A stretch of DNA of 41,717 nt from Candidatus Rokuibacteriota bacterium (GTDB lineage Bacteria; Methylomirabilota; Methylomirabilia; Rokubacteriales; CSP1-6). A program made the translations under genes and the position numbers. Numbering within the stretch: the first letter of the stretch is position 1; each line of letters begins with the position of its first letter. Under the pieces are notes generated by a model. It made no database searches. It was given only the letters and a program-made list of their open reading frames with translations, and was not told the origin of the DNA. Of this stretch, positions 30,809 to 39,403 are shown one piece after another. The stretch is from contig JACPIQ010000121.1 of the NCBI GenBank assembly GCA_016188005.1, positions 75,866 to 117,582 on the forward strand. Reading direction: 5' to 3'.

Positions 30809-31888
30809 ATGAAGATCGGCCTCATCGGGCTTCCCCGGAGCGGCAAGACCTCGCTCTTCAACCTGCTCACGGGGCTGCACGCGCCAACGTCCGCCTTCGG
30901 CGCCTCGCGCGGGGAGCTGCACGTCGGCGTGGCCCGGGTGCCGGACGTGCGGGTGGAGCGTCTCTCGGAGCTCTTCAAGCCGAAGAAGACGACCTTCGCG
31001 ACGTTCGAGGTGGTGGACCTGGCCGGCATCACGAAGGGGGAGCGGCAGGGGCTCGACGCCAAGGAGTTCAGGAACGCGGACGCCCTGCTGCACGTCGTGC
31101 GCGCCTTCCCGGACGCGACGGGAAGCGCGCCCTCGCCGCGCTCGGACATCATCGACCTCGAGACAGAGCTGCTCCTGGCCGACCTCGAGGTGATCGAGCG
31201 GCGGCTCGAGCGGCTCGAGGCCGCGATCAAGAAGAAGCGGACCGACGCAGACGTGAAGGAGCAGGCGATCCTGCTCAGGCTCAAGCCGGCGCTGGAGGCC
31301 GAGACGCCGATCCGCGCGCTGGAGCTCTTGGAGGACGAGGCCAGGGCGATTCGCGGCTTCACCTTCCTGTCGCAGAAGCCCATCCTCCACTGTCTGAACC
31401 TGACCGAGAAGGAGATCGGCCGCGGGGCGACGCTCGTCCCGAGCTTCGGGCTGGAGGATCTCGCCCACCGTCCCCACACGCGCGTCGGCTGGGTCTCGGC
31501 GGTCATCGAGGCCGAGGTGGCGCAGCTCGCCGGCGAGGAGCAGGCGGCGTTCCTGGCGGACCTGGGGCTCGCGGTGCCGGCGATCAAGCGCGTGCTCACC
31601 GACTGCTACGCGTTGCTGGGCCTCATCTCCTTCTTCACAGTCGGGGAAGACGAGGTGCGCGCCTGGTCGGTGCCTCGGGGGACGCGGGCGCAAGAGGCCG
31701 CCGGGGTCATCCACTCGGACATCGCCCGCGGCTTCATCCGCGCCGAGGTGGTGGGCTACGACGAGCTGGTCGCCGCGGAGGGTTCGATGGCGCTGGTGCG
31801 GGAGCGCGGCCAGTTCAAGCTGGAAGGAAAGGAGTACATGGTCCGCGACGGCGAAGTCTGCCACTTCCGCTTCAACGTCGCCAAGTAG
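30809..31888 (+). CDS. YchF/OLA1-family GTPase/ATPase
   Basis: The 359-residue protein has a P-loop GLPRSGKTS (7-15), DLAGITKGE (G3 region), NLTEKE in place of the usual NKxD (the NxxE form that lets YchF bind ATP), and a C-terminal TGS domain (AWSVPRGTRAQEAAGVIHSD, then FRFNVAK). YchF proteins associate with ribosomes and stress responses. The family usually reads GLPNVGKST; Arg-Ser in place of Asn-Val marks a side branch of YchF. The middle helical insert contains a long coiled coil (LEVIERRLERLEAAIKKKR). It ends three bases before the convergent ankyrin gene. Confidence 0.88.
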   Translation: MKIGLIGLPRSGKTSLFNLLTGLHAPTSAFGASRGELHVGVARVPDVRVERLSELFKPKKTTFATFEVVDLAGITKGERQGLDAKEFRNADALLHVVRAFPDATGSAPSPRSDIIDLETELLLADLEVIERRLERLEAAIKKKRTDADVKEQAILLRLKPALEAETPIRALELLEDEARAIRGFTFLSQKPILHCLNLTEKEIGRGATLVPSFGLEDLAHRPHTRVGWVSAVIEAEVAQLAGEEQAAFLADLGLAVPAIKRVLTDCYALLGLISFFTVGEDEVRAWSVPRGTRAQEAAGVIHSDIARGFIRAEVVGYDELVAAEGSMALVRERGQFKLEGKEYMVRDGEVCHFRFNVAK

Positions 31889-31891
31889 CGC

Positions 31892-32635
31892 TCACTCCCT
31901 GGCGCCCACGAAGCGGAGGAGCTCGGCAATTCCCGCGTGGCCCTTGGTCGTGGCGGCATTGAGGGCGGTGGCACCGGCGCGCGAGCGCAGATTGACGTCG
32001 GCGCCGCTGGCCAGCAGGAGCCTGACCGCGTCGGCGTGACCGCCGAAGGCGGCGAGCATCAGGGCGGTCACCCCGGCCGCGTTGATCGCATTCACGTCGG
32101 CGCCCTTCCGCAGCAGCCTCTCCACGATCGCCGCGCGCCCTTCCTTGGCCGCTTCCATGAGCGGGGTGCGGCCGTCGTCTGCCTTCAGGTTCGGATCGGC
32201 GCCCTTCGCGAGAAGGAGATCCACGATGGCGCCATGGCCCTGCACGGCGGAGCCCGTGAGGGCCGTGGCGCCGCTCTCGGCGCGCGCGTTCGCGTCGGCA
32301 CCCCGGGCGAGCAGCAGGCGCACGATCTCCGTGTGCCCACCCCACGCGGCGTCGATGAGGGCAGTGCGTCCCTCTTCGGGCTTGGCGCGGCGGGCGTTGA
32401 CATCGGCCCTGGCGTCGAGGAGCGCGCGCGCCGCCTCCGTGTGGCCCCGCTGCGCGGCGAGCATCAAGGGGGTGGTGCCGATGGGCCCGCGCCCGTTGAC
32501 GGGCGCTCCCTCGGCGAGGAGGGCCTGGACCGTGGCCGTGTCGCCGTTGAGAGCGGCCGCGGCCAGCGGCTTGCTCGCCGACCCTGCGCAGCCCGAGAGG
32601 AGGAGCGCGGCGGCCGCGGCGACGAGCCCTCTCAC
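31892..32635 (-). CDS. Ankyrin-repeat lipoprotein
   Basis: The 247-residue protein starts at GTG with a lipoprotein signal (lipobox LLSGC, Cys at about 16). Six to seven ankyrin repeats follow, each near 33 residues and with the consensus G-TPLMLAA--GH---ARALLDA-ADVN; examples are TTPLMLAAQRGHTEAARALL and VTALMLAAFGGHADAVRLLL. Ankyrin domains bind proteins, so an envelope adaptor is likely. No partner is obvious. It follows the double-hotdog gene by 15 bases on the same strand and may be its last operon member. Confidence 0.87.
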   Translation of the reverse strand: MRGLVAAAAALLLSGCAGSASKPLAAAALNGDTATVQALLAEGAPVNGRGPIGTTPLMLAAQRGHTEAARALLDARADVNARRAKPEEGRTALIDAAWGGHTEIVRLLLARGADANARAESGATALTGSAVQGHGAIVDLLLAKGADPNLKADDGRTPLMEAAKEGRAAIVERLLRKGADVNAINAAGVTALMLAAFGGHADAVRLLLASGADVNLRSRAGATALNAATTKGHAGIAELLRFVGARE

Positions 32636-32650
32636 GCTGCCGTCATCCCA

Positions 32651-33532
32651 CTACTCGTCCACGAGCAGGCGGCCGTCGCGCACCGCTGGGCGCCCCTCCG
32701 CCGTCAGGGCGCGGAAGGCCACCCACCGGCCCTCGCCGGTGGCCGTGGCCCCCAGCCCCTCGACGGTGATGACCGAGGGCATCTCCACCATGGCGCCGAA
32801 GCGGCAGAGGATGCGACGCACGCCCGCGGCTGGCCCCCGCCGCTCGCGGCGCAGCACCTGCGAGACCGCCAGGGCCAGCGTCGCCGTGCCGTGCAGGATG
32901 ATGGCCGGGAGCCCGGCGGCTCTCGCCACGGCGCGGTCGGTGTGGATCGGGTTCCAGATGCGCGCGCACTCGGTGTAGACGTGGGCGAGGTTGGCGGCGA
33001 TGGGCACGGTGGCCGTCCAGGCGGGCGATCGCGCGGCGGCCAGAGCCGGCGGCGGGTCTGGCAGAGCTGCTGCCGGCGCGCCCGGGCAGCCCACGCCGAG
33101 GTAGAGCGAGCCGTAGTCCGTGGTGGTGACCGGCTGGCCCTCGGCATCGACTGTCTCGAAGCGGGTGACCACGTAGGCGCCGGGGCGGCGCGATTCCAGC
33201 CGGGCGACGTGCGCCTGCGTGCTCAGCCGGTCTCCGGCACGGACGGGGCGATGGATCCGCAGGTCATGGGTGGCATGCACGCCCCGCACCGCGATCTCCT
33301 CCGGCAGCGCGGCCACGGCCCGCACCTCCACCGCCAGGGGCCACTCGTAGCAGACGGGGAAGAGCGGGTGGGCGACGATGCCGTCGGGGCGGAGCGTGTC
33401 GAGATACTCGGGGCCGATGTCGCCGAGCGCGGCGGCGTAGGCCATGAGCCAGCGCGCGTCGATGGCGTGGGTGCGCGGCCCGGCGGCCGCGCCCGCGAGG
33501 CCTGCGGGCAGCTCGAGAGCGGGAGGCGTCAT
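32651..33532 (-). CDS. Double-hotdog MaoC-like protein (FAS1-like N-half, MaoC C-half)
   Basis: The 293-residue protein has an N-terminal hotdog (about 15-150: DIGPEYLD, then VHATHDLRIHRPVRAGDRLS) and a C-terminal MaoC hotdog (about 165-290) with ECARIWNPIHTDRAVA, then PAIILHGTATLAL. The hydratase 2 motif GDxNPIH is altered: His197 is kept but the catalytic Asp position is Ile192. Hydration is therefore doubtful; thioester binding, hydrolysis or another dehydratase chemistry remain possible. Its ATG overlaps the stop of the ASKHA protein gene (ATGA), so the two are probably co-translated. Confidence 0.8.
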   Translation of the reverse strand: MTPPALELPAGLAGAAAGPRTHAIDARWLMAYAAALGDIGPEYLDTLRPDGIVAHPLFPVCYEWPLAVEVRAVAALPEEIAVRGVHATHDLRIHRPVRAGDRLSTQAHVARLESRRPGAYVVTRFETVDAEGQPVTTTDYGSLYLGVGCPGAPAAALPDPPPALAAARSPAWTATVPIAANLAHVYTECARIWNPIHTDRAVARAAGLPAIILHGTATLALAVSQVLRRERRGPAAGVRRILCRFGAMVEMPSVITVEGLGATATGEGRWVAFRALTAEGRPAVRDGRLLVDE

Positions 33533-35382
33533 GGCCGGGGGAAGTTCATGCAGTCGACGAACACGTCCTGGAAGTCGGGGTGGGCCGCCAGCGAGACGTG
33601 CTCGATCCTTCGGGCGATGGTCTCGGCGCGCGCCCGCTCGGTCTCGGACATGAGGGCCAGCTGGGCGCCGAGCGCCGCCGCGTTGCCCACGTACCGGATG
33701 CGGGGCTCCGGCATCTGCGGGATGAGCCCGATGCGGAGGGCGCTCCGGATGGAGAGGTAGTTGCCGAAGCCGCCGGCCAGCATCAGCTCGCTCACCTGAT
33801 CGGGGGCGATGCCGGCGATGCGCTGCAGCATGGCCGCGCCCGAGGCGATGGCGCCCTTGCAGAGCTGGACCTGGCGGACGTCGTCCTGGGTGAGGAGGAT
33901 CTCGCGGGCGGCGCCGCCCTCGCCAGCGCGCGCCAGCGTCACCACCCGCTCCTCTCCCCGTACCGAGACGCGCGCGCGGAGCGGCGCGGGCAGCCGGTCG
34001 CGCTCCTCCACGGCGATGAGGCCGCTCCAGTCGAGGATGTCGGCCTCCAGCAGCGCCGCGATGGCGTCGATGACGCCGGAGCCGCAGATCCCCTGGGCGG
34101 GGGCGTCCCCGATGGTGTGGAGGCGCAGGTCGCCGTCCTCGAGCCAGACCCGATCGATGGCGCCCAGCGCCCCGCGCATCCCGTGGCGGAGCTGCGCGCC
34201 CTCCAGCGCGGGGCCCGCCGGGGCCGAGCAGGCCCAGAGCCGGTCGCGCGAGCCCAGCAGCACCTCGCCGTTGGTGCCGATGTCCACGGCGATGCGCGTC
34301 TCGGGTGTCTCGGCGATCCGCGTGGCCAGTGCGACGCCCACCGCGTCGGCCCCCACGAAGCCTGCCACCAGGGGGAGCAGGCAGACGCGCGCCTCGGGGT
34401 TGACCTTGAGGAAGAGCTCGCGCGCGGGCAGGACCAGCGGGTGGCGCATCACCGGGGCGTAGGGGGCGAGCCCCACGTGGGAAGGGTCGATGCCGAGGAG
34501 GAGGTGGTGCATGCAGGTGTTGCCGACGACCACGATCTTGTAGATCCACTTCGGCAGCACGCCCGAGTCCGCCGCGACCCGCTCGATGTGCTGGTTGAGG
34601 AGGCCGACGATCCGCGTCCGGAGCTTGCGCAGGTTGCCCGGGTCGAGCTGCGCGAAGGCGATGCGGGACATGAGATCGGCGCCGAACACCGCCTGGGGGT
34701 TGAGGCTCGAGACGGAGCCGAGCTCCTCACCGGACTCGAGCTCCATGAGCGTCGTGACGACGCTGGTGGTCCCGATGTCGATGGCGAGGCCGAACTTGAG
34801 GAGCCGGGTGTCGCCCGGCTCCACCGCCAGCACCCGGGAGCCGAAGGTGGTGACCGTGACCTCGCCCTGCTGCTGGCGGAGCGCCCGGGGCAGCGCCTGG
34901 AGGAGCGCGGGCGAGACGTCGTCAGGCGTCCGCCCGACCACGAGGAGCAGCTCCTCCAGGTCGGAGGTCTGGTGATGCTCCTCTTTCGGGAGGCGCACCG
35001 TCACGACCTCCTTGTGGATCCCGGCGCCAATCTCGACCCGCGCCAGCGCCTCGGCCGGCGACTGTGCGCCGAGGATCTGGAAGCTCCGCTCGTCCAGCGG
35101 GGGGGCGACGAGGACTGCCACCGGCTCCATCACGCGGCACTGGCACGAGAGGCGGTAGCCCTCCCGGACGAGGGCGTCGCCGAGCTGCAGCTCGTCCATC
35201 ACCGTGGGTGGCGGAACCGCCCCCGAGACGAACTTGACCCGGCACGAGGTGCAGCGGCCGCGCCCGCCGCAGGTGGCCGTGATGTCCACGCCCGCCGCCT
35301 GCGCGGCGGCGAGGATGGTGGCGCCGTGGGAGACCTGGAGGGTGCGGCGCTCCGGAAGGAGCGTGAGGGCGACGGTGGTCAT
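33529..35382 (-). CDS. 2Fe-2S ferredoxin/ASKHA-domain protein (RamA-like corrinoid activator family, DUF4445)
   Basis: 617 residues. An N-terminal ferredoxin-type 2Fe-2S domain has Cys38, Cys44, Cys47 and Cys80 (TCGGRGRCTSCRV and YRLSC). A linker leads to an ASKHA ATPase-like domain with AIDIGTTSVVTTLMELESGE and AVDIGTNGEVLLGSRDRLWA phosphate-binding repeats, and GAIASGAAMLQRIAG. Proteins of this type (RamA, RACo) use ATP to reduce Co(II) corrinoid proteins back to Co(I). No corrinoid protein or methyltransferase is visible in the window, so the target is unknown. The ATG at 35382 starts the ferredoxin domain. A weak -10, TATCCT, lies nine bases before it. Confidence 0.85.
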   Translation of the reverse strand: MTTVALTLLPERRTLQVSHGATILAAAQAAGVDITATCGGRGRCTSCRVKFVSGAVPPPTVMDELQLGDALVREGYRLSCQCRVMEPVAVLVAPPLDERSFQILGAQSPAEALARVEIGAGIHKEVVTVRLPKEEHHQTSDLEELLLVVGRTPDDVSPALLQALPRALRQQQGEVTVTTFGSRVLAVEPGDTRLLKFGLAIDIGTTSVVTTLMELESGEELGSVSSLNPQAVFGADLMSRIAFAQLDPGNLRKLRTRIVGLLNQHIERVAADSGVLPKWIYKIVVVGNTCMHHLLLGIDPSHVGLAPYAPVMRHPLVLPARELFLKVNPEARVCLLPLVAGFVGADAVGVALATRIAETPETRIAVDIGTNGEVLLGSRDRLWACSAPAGPALEGAQLRHGMRGALGAIDRVWLEDGDLRLHTIGDAPAQGICGSGVIDAIAALLEADILDWSGLIAVEERDRLPAPLRARVSVRGEERVVTLARAGEGGAAREILLTQDDVRQVQLCKGAIASGAAMLQRIAGIAPDQVSELMLAGGFGNYLSIRSALRIGLIPQMPEPRIRYVGNAAALGAQLALMSETERARAETIARRIEHVSLAAHPDFQDVFVDCMNFPRP

Positions 35383-35424
35383 GCGACGCCCAGGATACCA
35401 CCGCCCGCGCAGGGGCCGGCCGGC

Positions 35425-35453
35425 TTGACTTCGCCGGGACTTTGGGGAATATT
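35425..35453 (+). promoter_or_regulatory. Promoter of the peptide ABC transporter operon
   Basis: TTGACT (35425-35430), 17 nt and AATATT (35448-35453) give a reasonable promoter, with a shifted TATTGC alternative at 35450. AAGGGAGG precedes the GTG start at 35497. The promoter diverges from the ASKHA gene. Confidence 0.45.
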
Positions 35454-35496
35454 GCGGGCACCCGAGCCGCCGGCGGGCCGGATCAAGGGAGGGTGG

Positions 35497-36423
35497 GTGC
35501 TCCGGTACATCCTCTATCGCCTCCTGTGGCTGGTTCCGACCCTCCTCGCCATGGCCGTCGTGACCTTCCTGGTGATGCACGCTACGCCGGGAAGCCCGCT
35601 CGACCCTGTCGCCGAGGGTGCGAACCCGCTCTCACCGGAGGCGCAGAAGAACCTGGCCCAGGCCTACGGCCTCGACCGGCCGCTCCACGCGCAGTTCGGA
35701 ATCTTCCTCGCGAAGGCGGTGCAGGGGGATTTCGGGCAGTCCTTCGTGTACAAGACCCGCACCGTCGCCGAGATCATGGCCGAGACCTTCCCCGTGTCGC
35801 TCCTCCTGGGGAGCATGGCGCTGGCGCTGGCGGTCGTGGGGGGCGTCACGCTCGGGATCCTGGCGGCCGTGTACCAGAACCGCTCGTGGGACTACGTGTC
35901 GGTGAGTGTGGCCGCGGTGGGCGTGAGCATCCCGAACTTCGTGCTGGCCGTCTTCTTCATCGTGCTCTTCTCCTTCGTCATCCCGCTCTTCCCGACCGGC
36001 GGGTGGGGCTCGCCGCGCGAGTGGGTGCTCCCGACGGTCACGCTGGCGCTGGCGCCCCTCGGAATCATCGCGCGCTTCACCCGCTCGAGCATGATCGAGG
36101 TGATCCGCTCCGACTACGTGCGGACCGCCCGGGCCAAGGGGCTTGCCGAGCGTCCCGTGATCCTCCGCCACGTCCTGAAGAACGCGCTGATTCCGGTGGT
36201 GACGCTCCTCGGGCCGATGTTCGCCGCCGTGGGGACGGGCTCCTTCTTCGTGGAGTCCATCTTCCGGGTGCCGGGGATGGGGCGCTTCTTCGTCCTGTCG
36301 ATGACGGGGCGGGACTACCCGATGATCATGGCAGTGGTCCTCATCTACGGCGGGTTCCTGGCCCTGATGAACCTGGTGGTGGACCTCCTCTATGGCGCGC
36401 TCGACCCGCGCATTCGATACTAG
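35497..36423 (+). CDS. Peptide/nickel-type ABC transporter permease (DppB/OppB-like)
   Basis: The 308-residue inner-membrane permease has an N-terminal helix with YRLLWLVPTLLAMAVVTFLV, a periplasmic loop (SPEAQKNLAQAYGLDRPLHA), and about five further helices. The EAA-like loop SDYVRTARAKGLAERPVILR contacts the ATPase. The C-terminus GALDPRIRY is typical of DppB. The GTG start at 35497 has AAGGGAGG before it and gives VLRYILYR. It works with the DppC-like permease and the binding protein downstream; the ATP-binding subunits are not in the window. Peptides or other oligo-compounds are the likely cargo. Confidence 0.9.
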   Translation: MLRYILYRLLWLVPTLLAMAVVTFLVMHATPGSPLDPVAEGANPLSPEAQKNLAQAYGLDRPLHAQFGIFLAKAVQGDFGQSFVYKTRTVAEIMAETFPVSLLLGSMALALAVVGGVTLGILAAVYQNRSWDYVSVSVAAVGVSIPNFVLAVFFIVLFSFVIPLFPTGGWGSPREWVLPTVTLALAPLGIIARFTRSSMIEVIRSDYVRTARAKGLAERPVILRHVLKNALIPVVTLLGPMFAAVGTGSFFVESIFRVPGMGRFFVLSMTGRDYPMIMAVVLIYGGFLALMNLVVDLLYGALDPRIRY

Positions 36424-36426
36424 TTT

Positions 36427-36451
36427 CGGAGGGGGGCCCTGCCCCCCTCCG
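36427..36451 (+). terminator. Strong hairpin after the first permease gene
   Basis: CGGAGGGGGGC (36427-36437) and GCCCCCCTCCG (36441-36451) pair perfectly over 11 bp with a CCT loop, three bases after the stop. There is no T-run, so it may reduce read-through or protect the upstream mRNA end and not end transcription fully; the downstream permease gene needs the same transcript or an unseen promoter. Confidence 0.55.
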
Positions 36452-36470
36452 ATGCCTCCCCCCGATCGTT

Positions 36471-36489
36471 GCGCGGGCGAAGCCCGCGC
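36471..36489 (+). repeat. Second intergenic hairpin (GCGCGGGC-GAA-GCCCGCGC)
   Basis: A perfect 8-bp stem with a GAA loop lies 20 bases after the previous hairpin, in the 171-base gap between the two permease genes. The sequence suggests an intergenic REP-like RNA element. The rest of the gap holds no gene that I can support. Confidence 0.5.
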
Positions 36490-36594
36490 TCGAACGCGGA
36501 ACGCCTCCCCGCCGCGGACCGGAACGGCGAGCCCGGGCGGGCCGCCCGCACGCCGAAGGGGGGTGCGGCCCTGGATTCGCGGGGCGCCGGGGTC

Positions 36595-37530
36595 ATGACG
36601 CTCTCCACGCCTGCGCCCGATAGGAGGCTTCAGGCGCCGGGGCGGCCGGCGCCGGCGGGCGCGCTCGCGTGGCCGCGCGCGAAAAGCCGTGGGTCGAGCC
36701 TCTGGCGGGACGCGTGGCGGCGCCTCCTGCGGAACAAGCTGGCGGTGGCCGGCGGCATCACCGTGGTCCTGCTCTGCCTCCTCGCCGTCTTCGCGAACGC
36801 GATCGCCCCGCACTCCTACACGAAGCCGAACTTCGGCCGGCTCTACGAGTTCCCGTCCCGCGACTTCCCGCTCGGCACGGATCAGCTGGGGCGCGACGTG
36901 CTCTCGCGGATGATCTACGGCGCGCGGGTGTCGATGCTGGTGGGTCTCGGCGCCCAGGTCATCGTGGTGCTCATCGGCGTGCCCATCGGCGCCATCTCCG
37001 GCTACCTCGGCGGCCGGACCGACCTCCTGCTCACGCGCTTCGTGGACGTCATGTACGCCTTCCCGCGGCTCCTGTTCGTCATCCTCGTCATGTCCATGCT
37101 CGGCGCGGGGCTCATGAACATCTTCATCGCGCTCGGGCTCACGGGCTGGGTCGGGATCGCCCGCCAGACGCGGGCGCAGGTGCTGTCCCTCAAGGAGAAG
37201 GAGTTCGTGGAAGGGGCCCGCGCGCTGGGCGCGGGGTTCTGGCGGGTGATGACGCGCCACGTGCTGCCTGGCGCGCTCACCCCCATCGTGGTCTCGATCA
37301 CCTTCGGCATTCCGGAGGCGATCTTCACCGAGGCGGCGCTGTCCTTCATCGGCGTGGGGATCAACCCCCCGACGCCCTCCTGGGGGCAGATGGTCGGGGA
37401 GAACCAGCAGTTCCTCCGCTCCTTCTGGCACCTCTGCGTGTTCCCGTCCATCGCCATCGCGGTCACCATGCTCTCGTTCACGTTCTTCGGCGACGGGGTC
37501 CGCGACGCGCTGGACCCCAAGATGCAATAA
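36595..37530 (+). CDS. Peptide/nickel-type ABC transporter permease (DppC/OppC-like)
   Basis: The 311-residue permease has a cytoplasmic, Pro-rich N-terminus (about 1-45), a first helix (AVAGGITVVLLCLLAVFANA), the DppC signature FPLGTDQLGRDVLSRMIYGA, and further helices. The EAA-like loop EKEFVEGARALGAGFWRVMT follows, with AALSFIGVGINPPTPSWGQM near the end. It pairs with the DppB-like protein in the membrane. The ATG at 36595 is preferred; an open frame extends upstream through the hairpin-rich gap without a ribosome site. The substrate-binding protein gene starts 20 bases after the stop. Confidence 0.9.
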   Translation: MTLSTPAPDRRLQAPGRPAPAGALAWPRAKSRGSSLWRDAWRRLLRNKLAVAGGITVVLLCLLAVFANAIAPHSYTKPNFGRLYEFPSRDFPLGTDQLGRDVLSRMIYGARVSMLVGLGAQVIVVLIGVPIGAISGYLGGRTDLLLTRFVDVMYAFPRLLFVILVMSMLGAGLMNIFIALGLTGWVGIARQTRAQVLSLKEKEFVEGARALGAGFWRVMTRHVLPGALTPIVVSITFGIPEAIFTEAALSFIGVGINPPTPSWGQMVGENQQFLRSFWHLCVFPSIAIAVTMLSFTFFGDGVRDALDPKMQ

Positions 37531-37550
37531 GTCTCCAGAGGAGGCTACCC

Positions 37551-39281
37551 ATGCACATTCCCGGCGAGCAGCTGGCGCTGTTCCAGAGGCGGCTCGAGGC
37601 CATCGGCCTCGGGCGCCGCGACTTTCTCAAGGTGGTTGGGGCCATGGCGGCCTTCGGCGGACTCGGCTTCGCCACCGAGGCCCGCGCGGCCAAGCCGAGC
37701 AGGCCGGGTCCCGGCGAGAAGCTCGCCAAGGACCAGACCTTCCGCTACGGCGGCGGGAGCTGGTACCAGAACGACCCGGCGAGCCACGACTTCAACAAGG
37801 ATCTGTACTGCCAGGGGCACGTCGCGCTCTTCGCGGGCCTCATGGTCTTCAACGCCGATTTCGTGGCGGAGCCCTGGATGGCCATCAAGGTCCAGAGCAA
37901 CAAGGACGGCTCGATGTGGACCTTCACCGTCCGGAAGGACACGCGGTGGTCGGACAATTCCCCGGTGACCGCCCGCGACTTCGAGTGGTCCTTCAAGCGC
38001 CAGCTCAACCCGGCGACGGCGGCCCCGTATGCATCGTTTCTCTACGACATCAAGAACGGCGAGGCCTTCAACAAGAAGCAGGTCACGGACGCTGGCCAGG
38101 TGGGCGTCAAGGCCAAGGACGACTGGACGCTCGAGGTGACGCTCGAGGGGCCTCGCGGCTACTTCCCAGTGCTCGCGGCCTATCTCGCGGCACTTCCCGC
38201 GCACCGGGGTGCCGTGGAGAAGCACGGGGACAAGTGGACGGAGGCAGCCAACATCGTCACCAACGGCGCCTTCACGCTGGAGTCCTGGGAGCACAACAAG
38301 CAGTTCGTGCTCAAGAAGAACCCCTACTACTACGGCGCCAAGAACGTCCATCTCTCCCGGGTGGTCGTCCCGATCATCCCTGTGGCGTCGGGGTCCCTTC
38401 CCTACGAGAACAACGAGCTGGACATGACGGCGCTCCAGGCCGGGGACCTGAAGAAGCTCCAGGGCGACCCGCGGTCGTCCAGGGACGTCTTCCGCTACCC
38501 GTTCCCCGGCACCTGGTATCTCCTCCCCCAGGTGACGAAGCCCCCCTTCGACAACCTCAAGGTCAGGAAGGCCGTGGCCCATGCCATCGACAGGGAGAAC
38601 GTCGTGAAGGTGAGCCAGGGGCTGGCCATCCCGGCCTGGTCCATGATCCCGCCGGGTTTCCCCGGCGCTATCGACGACCCGAAGATCAAGGCCATCCAGC
38701 GCTACGACAAGAAGGCCGCGCTGGACATGCTCAAGGGCACACCCTTCGAGGGCGGGAAGAACTGGCCGAAGATCACGCTCAGCATGCGCGACGAGGGGCT
38801 CGGCTCCAAGCCCCTGGCCGAGGCCGTCCAGGCCGTACTCCTGGACAGTCTCAACATGAAGACCGACCTCGAGGTGCTGGAGCCGCGGGTCTTCCGCGAA
38901 CGGCTCTGGAAGCAGGACCTGCAGTTCGTCTGGATCCGCTGGTTCATGGACTACCCGGACCCGCACAATGAGTACTTCGACACCTTCTATGGCAAGAAGA
39001 CCACGGGCAGGCGCCAGGCCTGGGTGAACGACGCCTTCGACAAGGAGCTGGAAGCCGGGCGCGACACCCGGGACCCCAAGAAGCGGCTCGAGCACTACAA
39101 GAAGGCCGAGGCGATCATGCAAAACGATGCCGGCTACATCCCTGTGGCCTGGGTGGTGCGCTACGCGGCCAAGAAGCCGTGGGTCGGAGGCCTCGAGAAG
39201 AACAAGGCCGGCGAGTTCGTCGTGGACGGCAACATCTACGTGGACATGCTCCAGCACCTCTACGTCTTGGAGAAGGGCTAG
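37551..39281 (+). CDS. Tat-exported peptide ABC transporter substrate-binding protein
   Basis: This 576-residue family 5 solute-binding protein begins with a twin-arginine signal (GRRDFLKVVGAMAAFGGLG, Arg22-Arg23, ending near ARA-AK), so it is probably exported folded. SBP_bac_5 features include WTFTVRKDTRWSDNSPVTAR, VTNGAFTLESWEHNKQFVLK and PPFDNLKVRKAVAHAIDREN. It captures a peptide or similar ligand for the two permeases upstream. The ATG follows CCAGAGGAGGCTACCC. A strong hairpin follows its stop. Tat export of such a binding protein is less common than Sec export. Confidence 0.9.
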   Translation: MHIPGEQLALFQRRLEAIGLGRRDFLKVVGAMAAFGGLGFATEARAAKPSRPGPGEKLAKDQTFRYGGGSWYQNDPASHDFNKDLYCQGHVALFAGLMVFNADFVAEPWMAIKVQSNKDGSMWTFTVRKDTRWSDNSPVTARDFEWSFKRQLNPATAAPYASFLYDIKNGEAFNKKQVTDAGQVGVKAKDDWTLEVTLEGPRGYFPVLAAYLAALPAHRGAVEKHGDKWTEAANIVTNGAFTLESWEHNKQFVLKKNPYYYGAKNVHLSRVVVPIIPVASGSLPYENNELDMTALQAGDLKKLQGDPRSSRDVFRYPFPGTWYLLPQVTKPPFDNLKVRKAVAHAIDRENVVKVSQGLAIPAWSMIPPGFPGAIDDPKIKAIQRYDKKAALDMLKGTPFEGGKNWPKITLSMRDEGLGSKPLAEAVQAVLLDSLNMKTDLEVLEPRVFRERLWKQDLQFVWIRWFMDYPDPHNEYFDTFYGKKTTGRRQAWVNDAFDKELEAGRDTRDPKKRLEHYKKAEAIMQNDAGYIPVAWVVRYAAKKPWVGGLEKNKAGEFVVDGNIYVDMLQHLYVLEKG

Positions 39282-39292
39282 TCCATCCGGCT

Positions 39293-39333
39293 CCGGTGCC
39301 AGGGGCGGAGCGGCGCCCCGCCCCCGGCACCGG
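39293..39333 (+). terminator. Terminator-like hairpin after the transporter operon
   Basis: CCGGTGCC-A-GGGGCGG pairs with CCGCCCC-C-GGCACCGG: 8 bp, one A-C mismatch, then 7 bp, with a nine-base loop. It starts 12 bases after the stop of the binding protein gene. No T-run follows, but the stem is very stable. A new promoter starts at 39369. Confidence 0.6.
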
Positions 39334-39368
39334 GCGCTGCCGCTGGCCGCGAGATCCGCCGAGCTGGC

Positions 39369-39397
39369 TTGTCAATGGCACGGCGAGCCGCTATCCT
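39369..39397 (+). promoter_or_regulatory. Promoter of the GatC-like/amidase operon, probably leaderless
   Basis: TTGTCA (39369-39374), 17 nt and TATCCT (39392-39397), then exactly six bases to the ATG at 39404. The mRNA is expected to begin at the start codon. Confidence 0.6.
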
Positions 39398-39403
39398 GCG
39401 CCC

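Noticed and set aside
33580-35496. A long plus-strand frame leading into the first permease
   Set aside because: It is antisense to the 2Fe-2S/ASKHA protein. Only the part from GTG 35497 shows permease features and a ribosome site.
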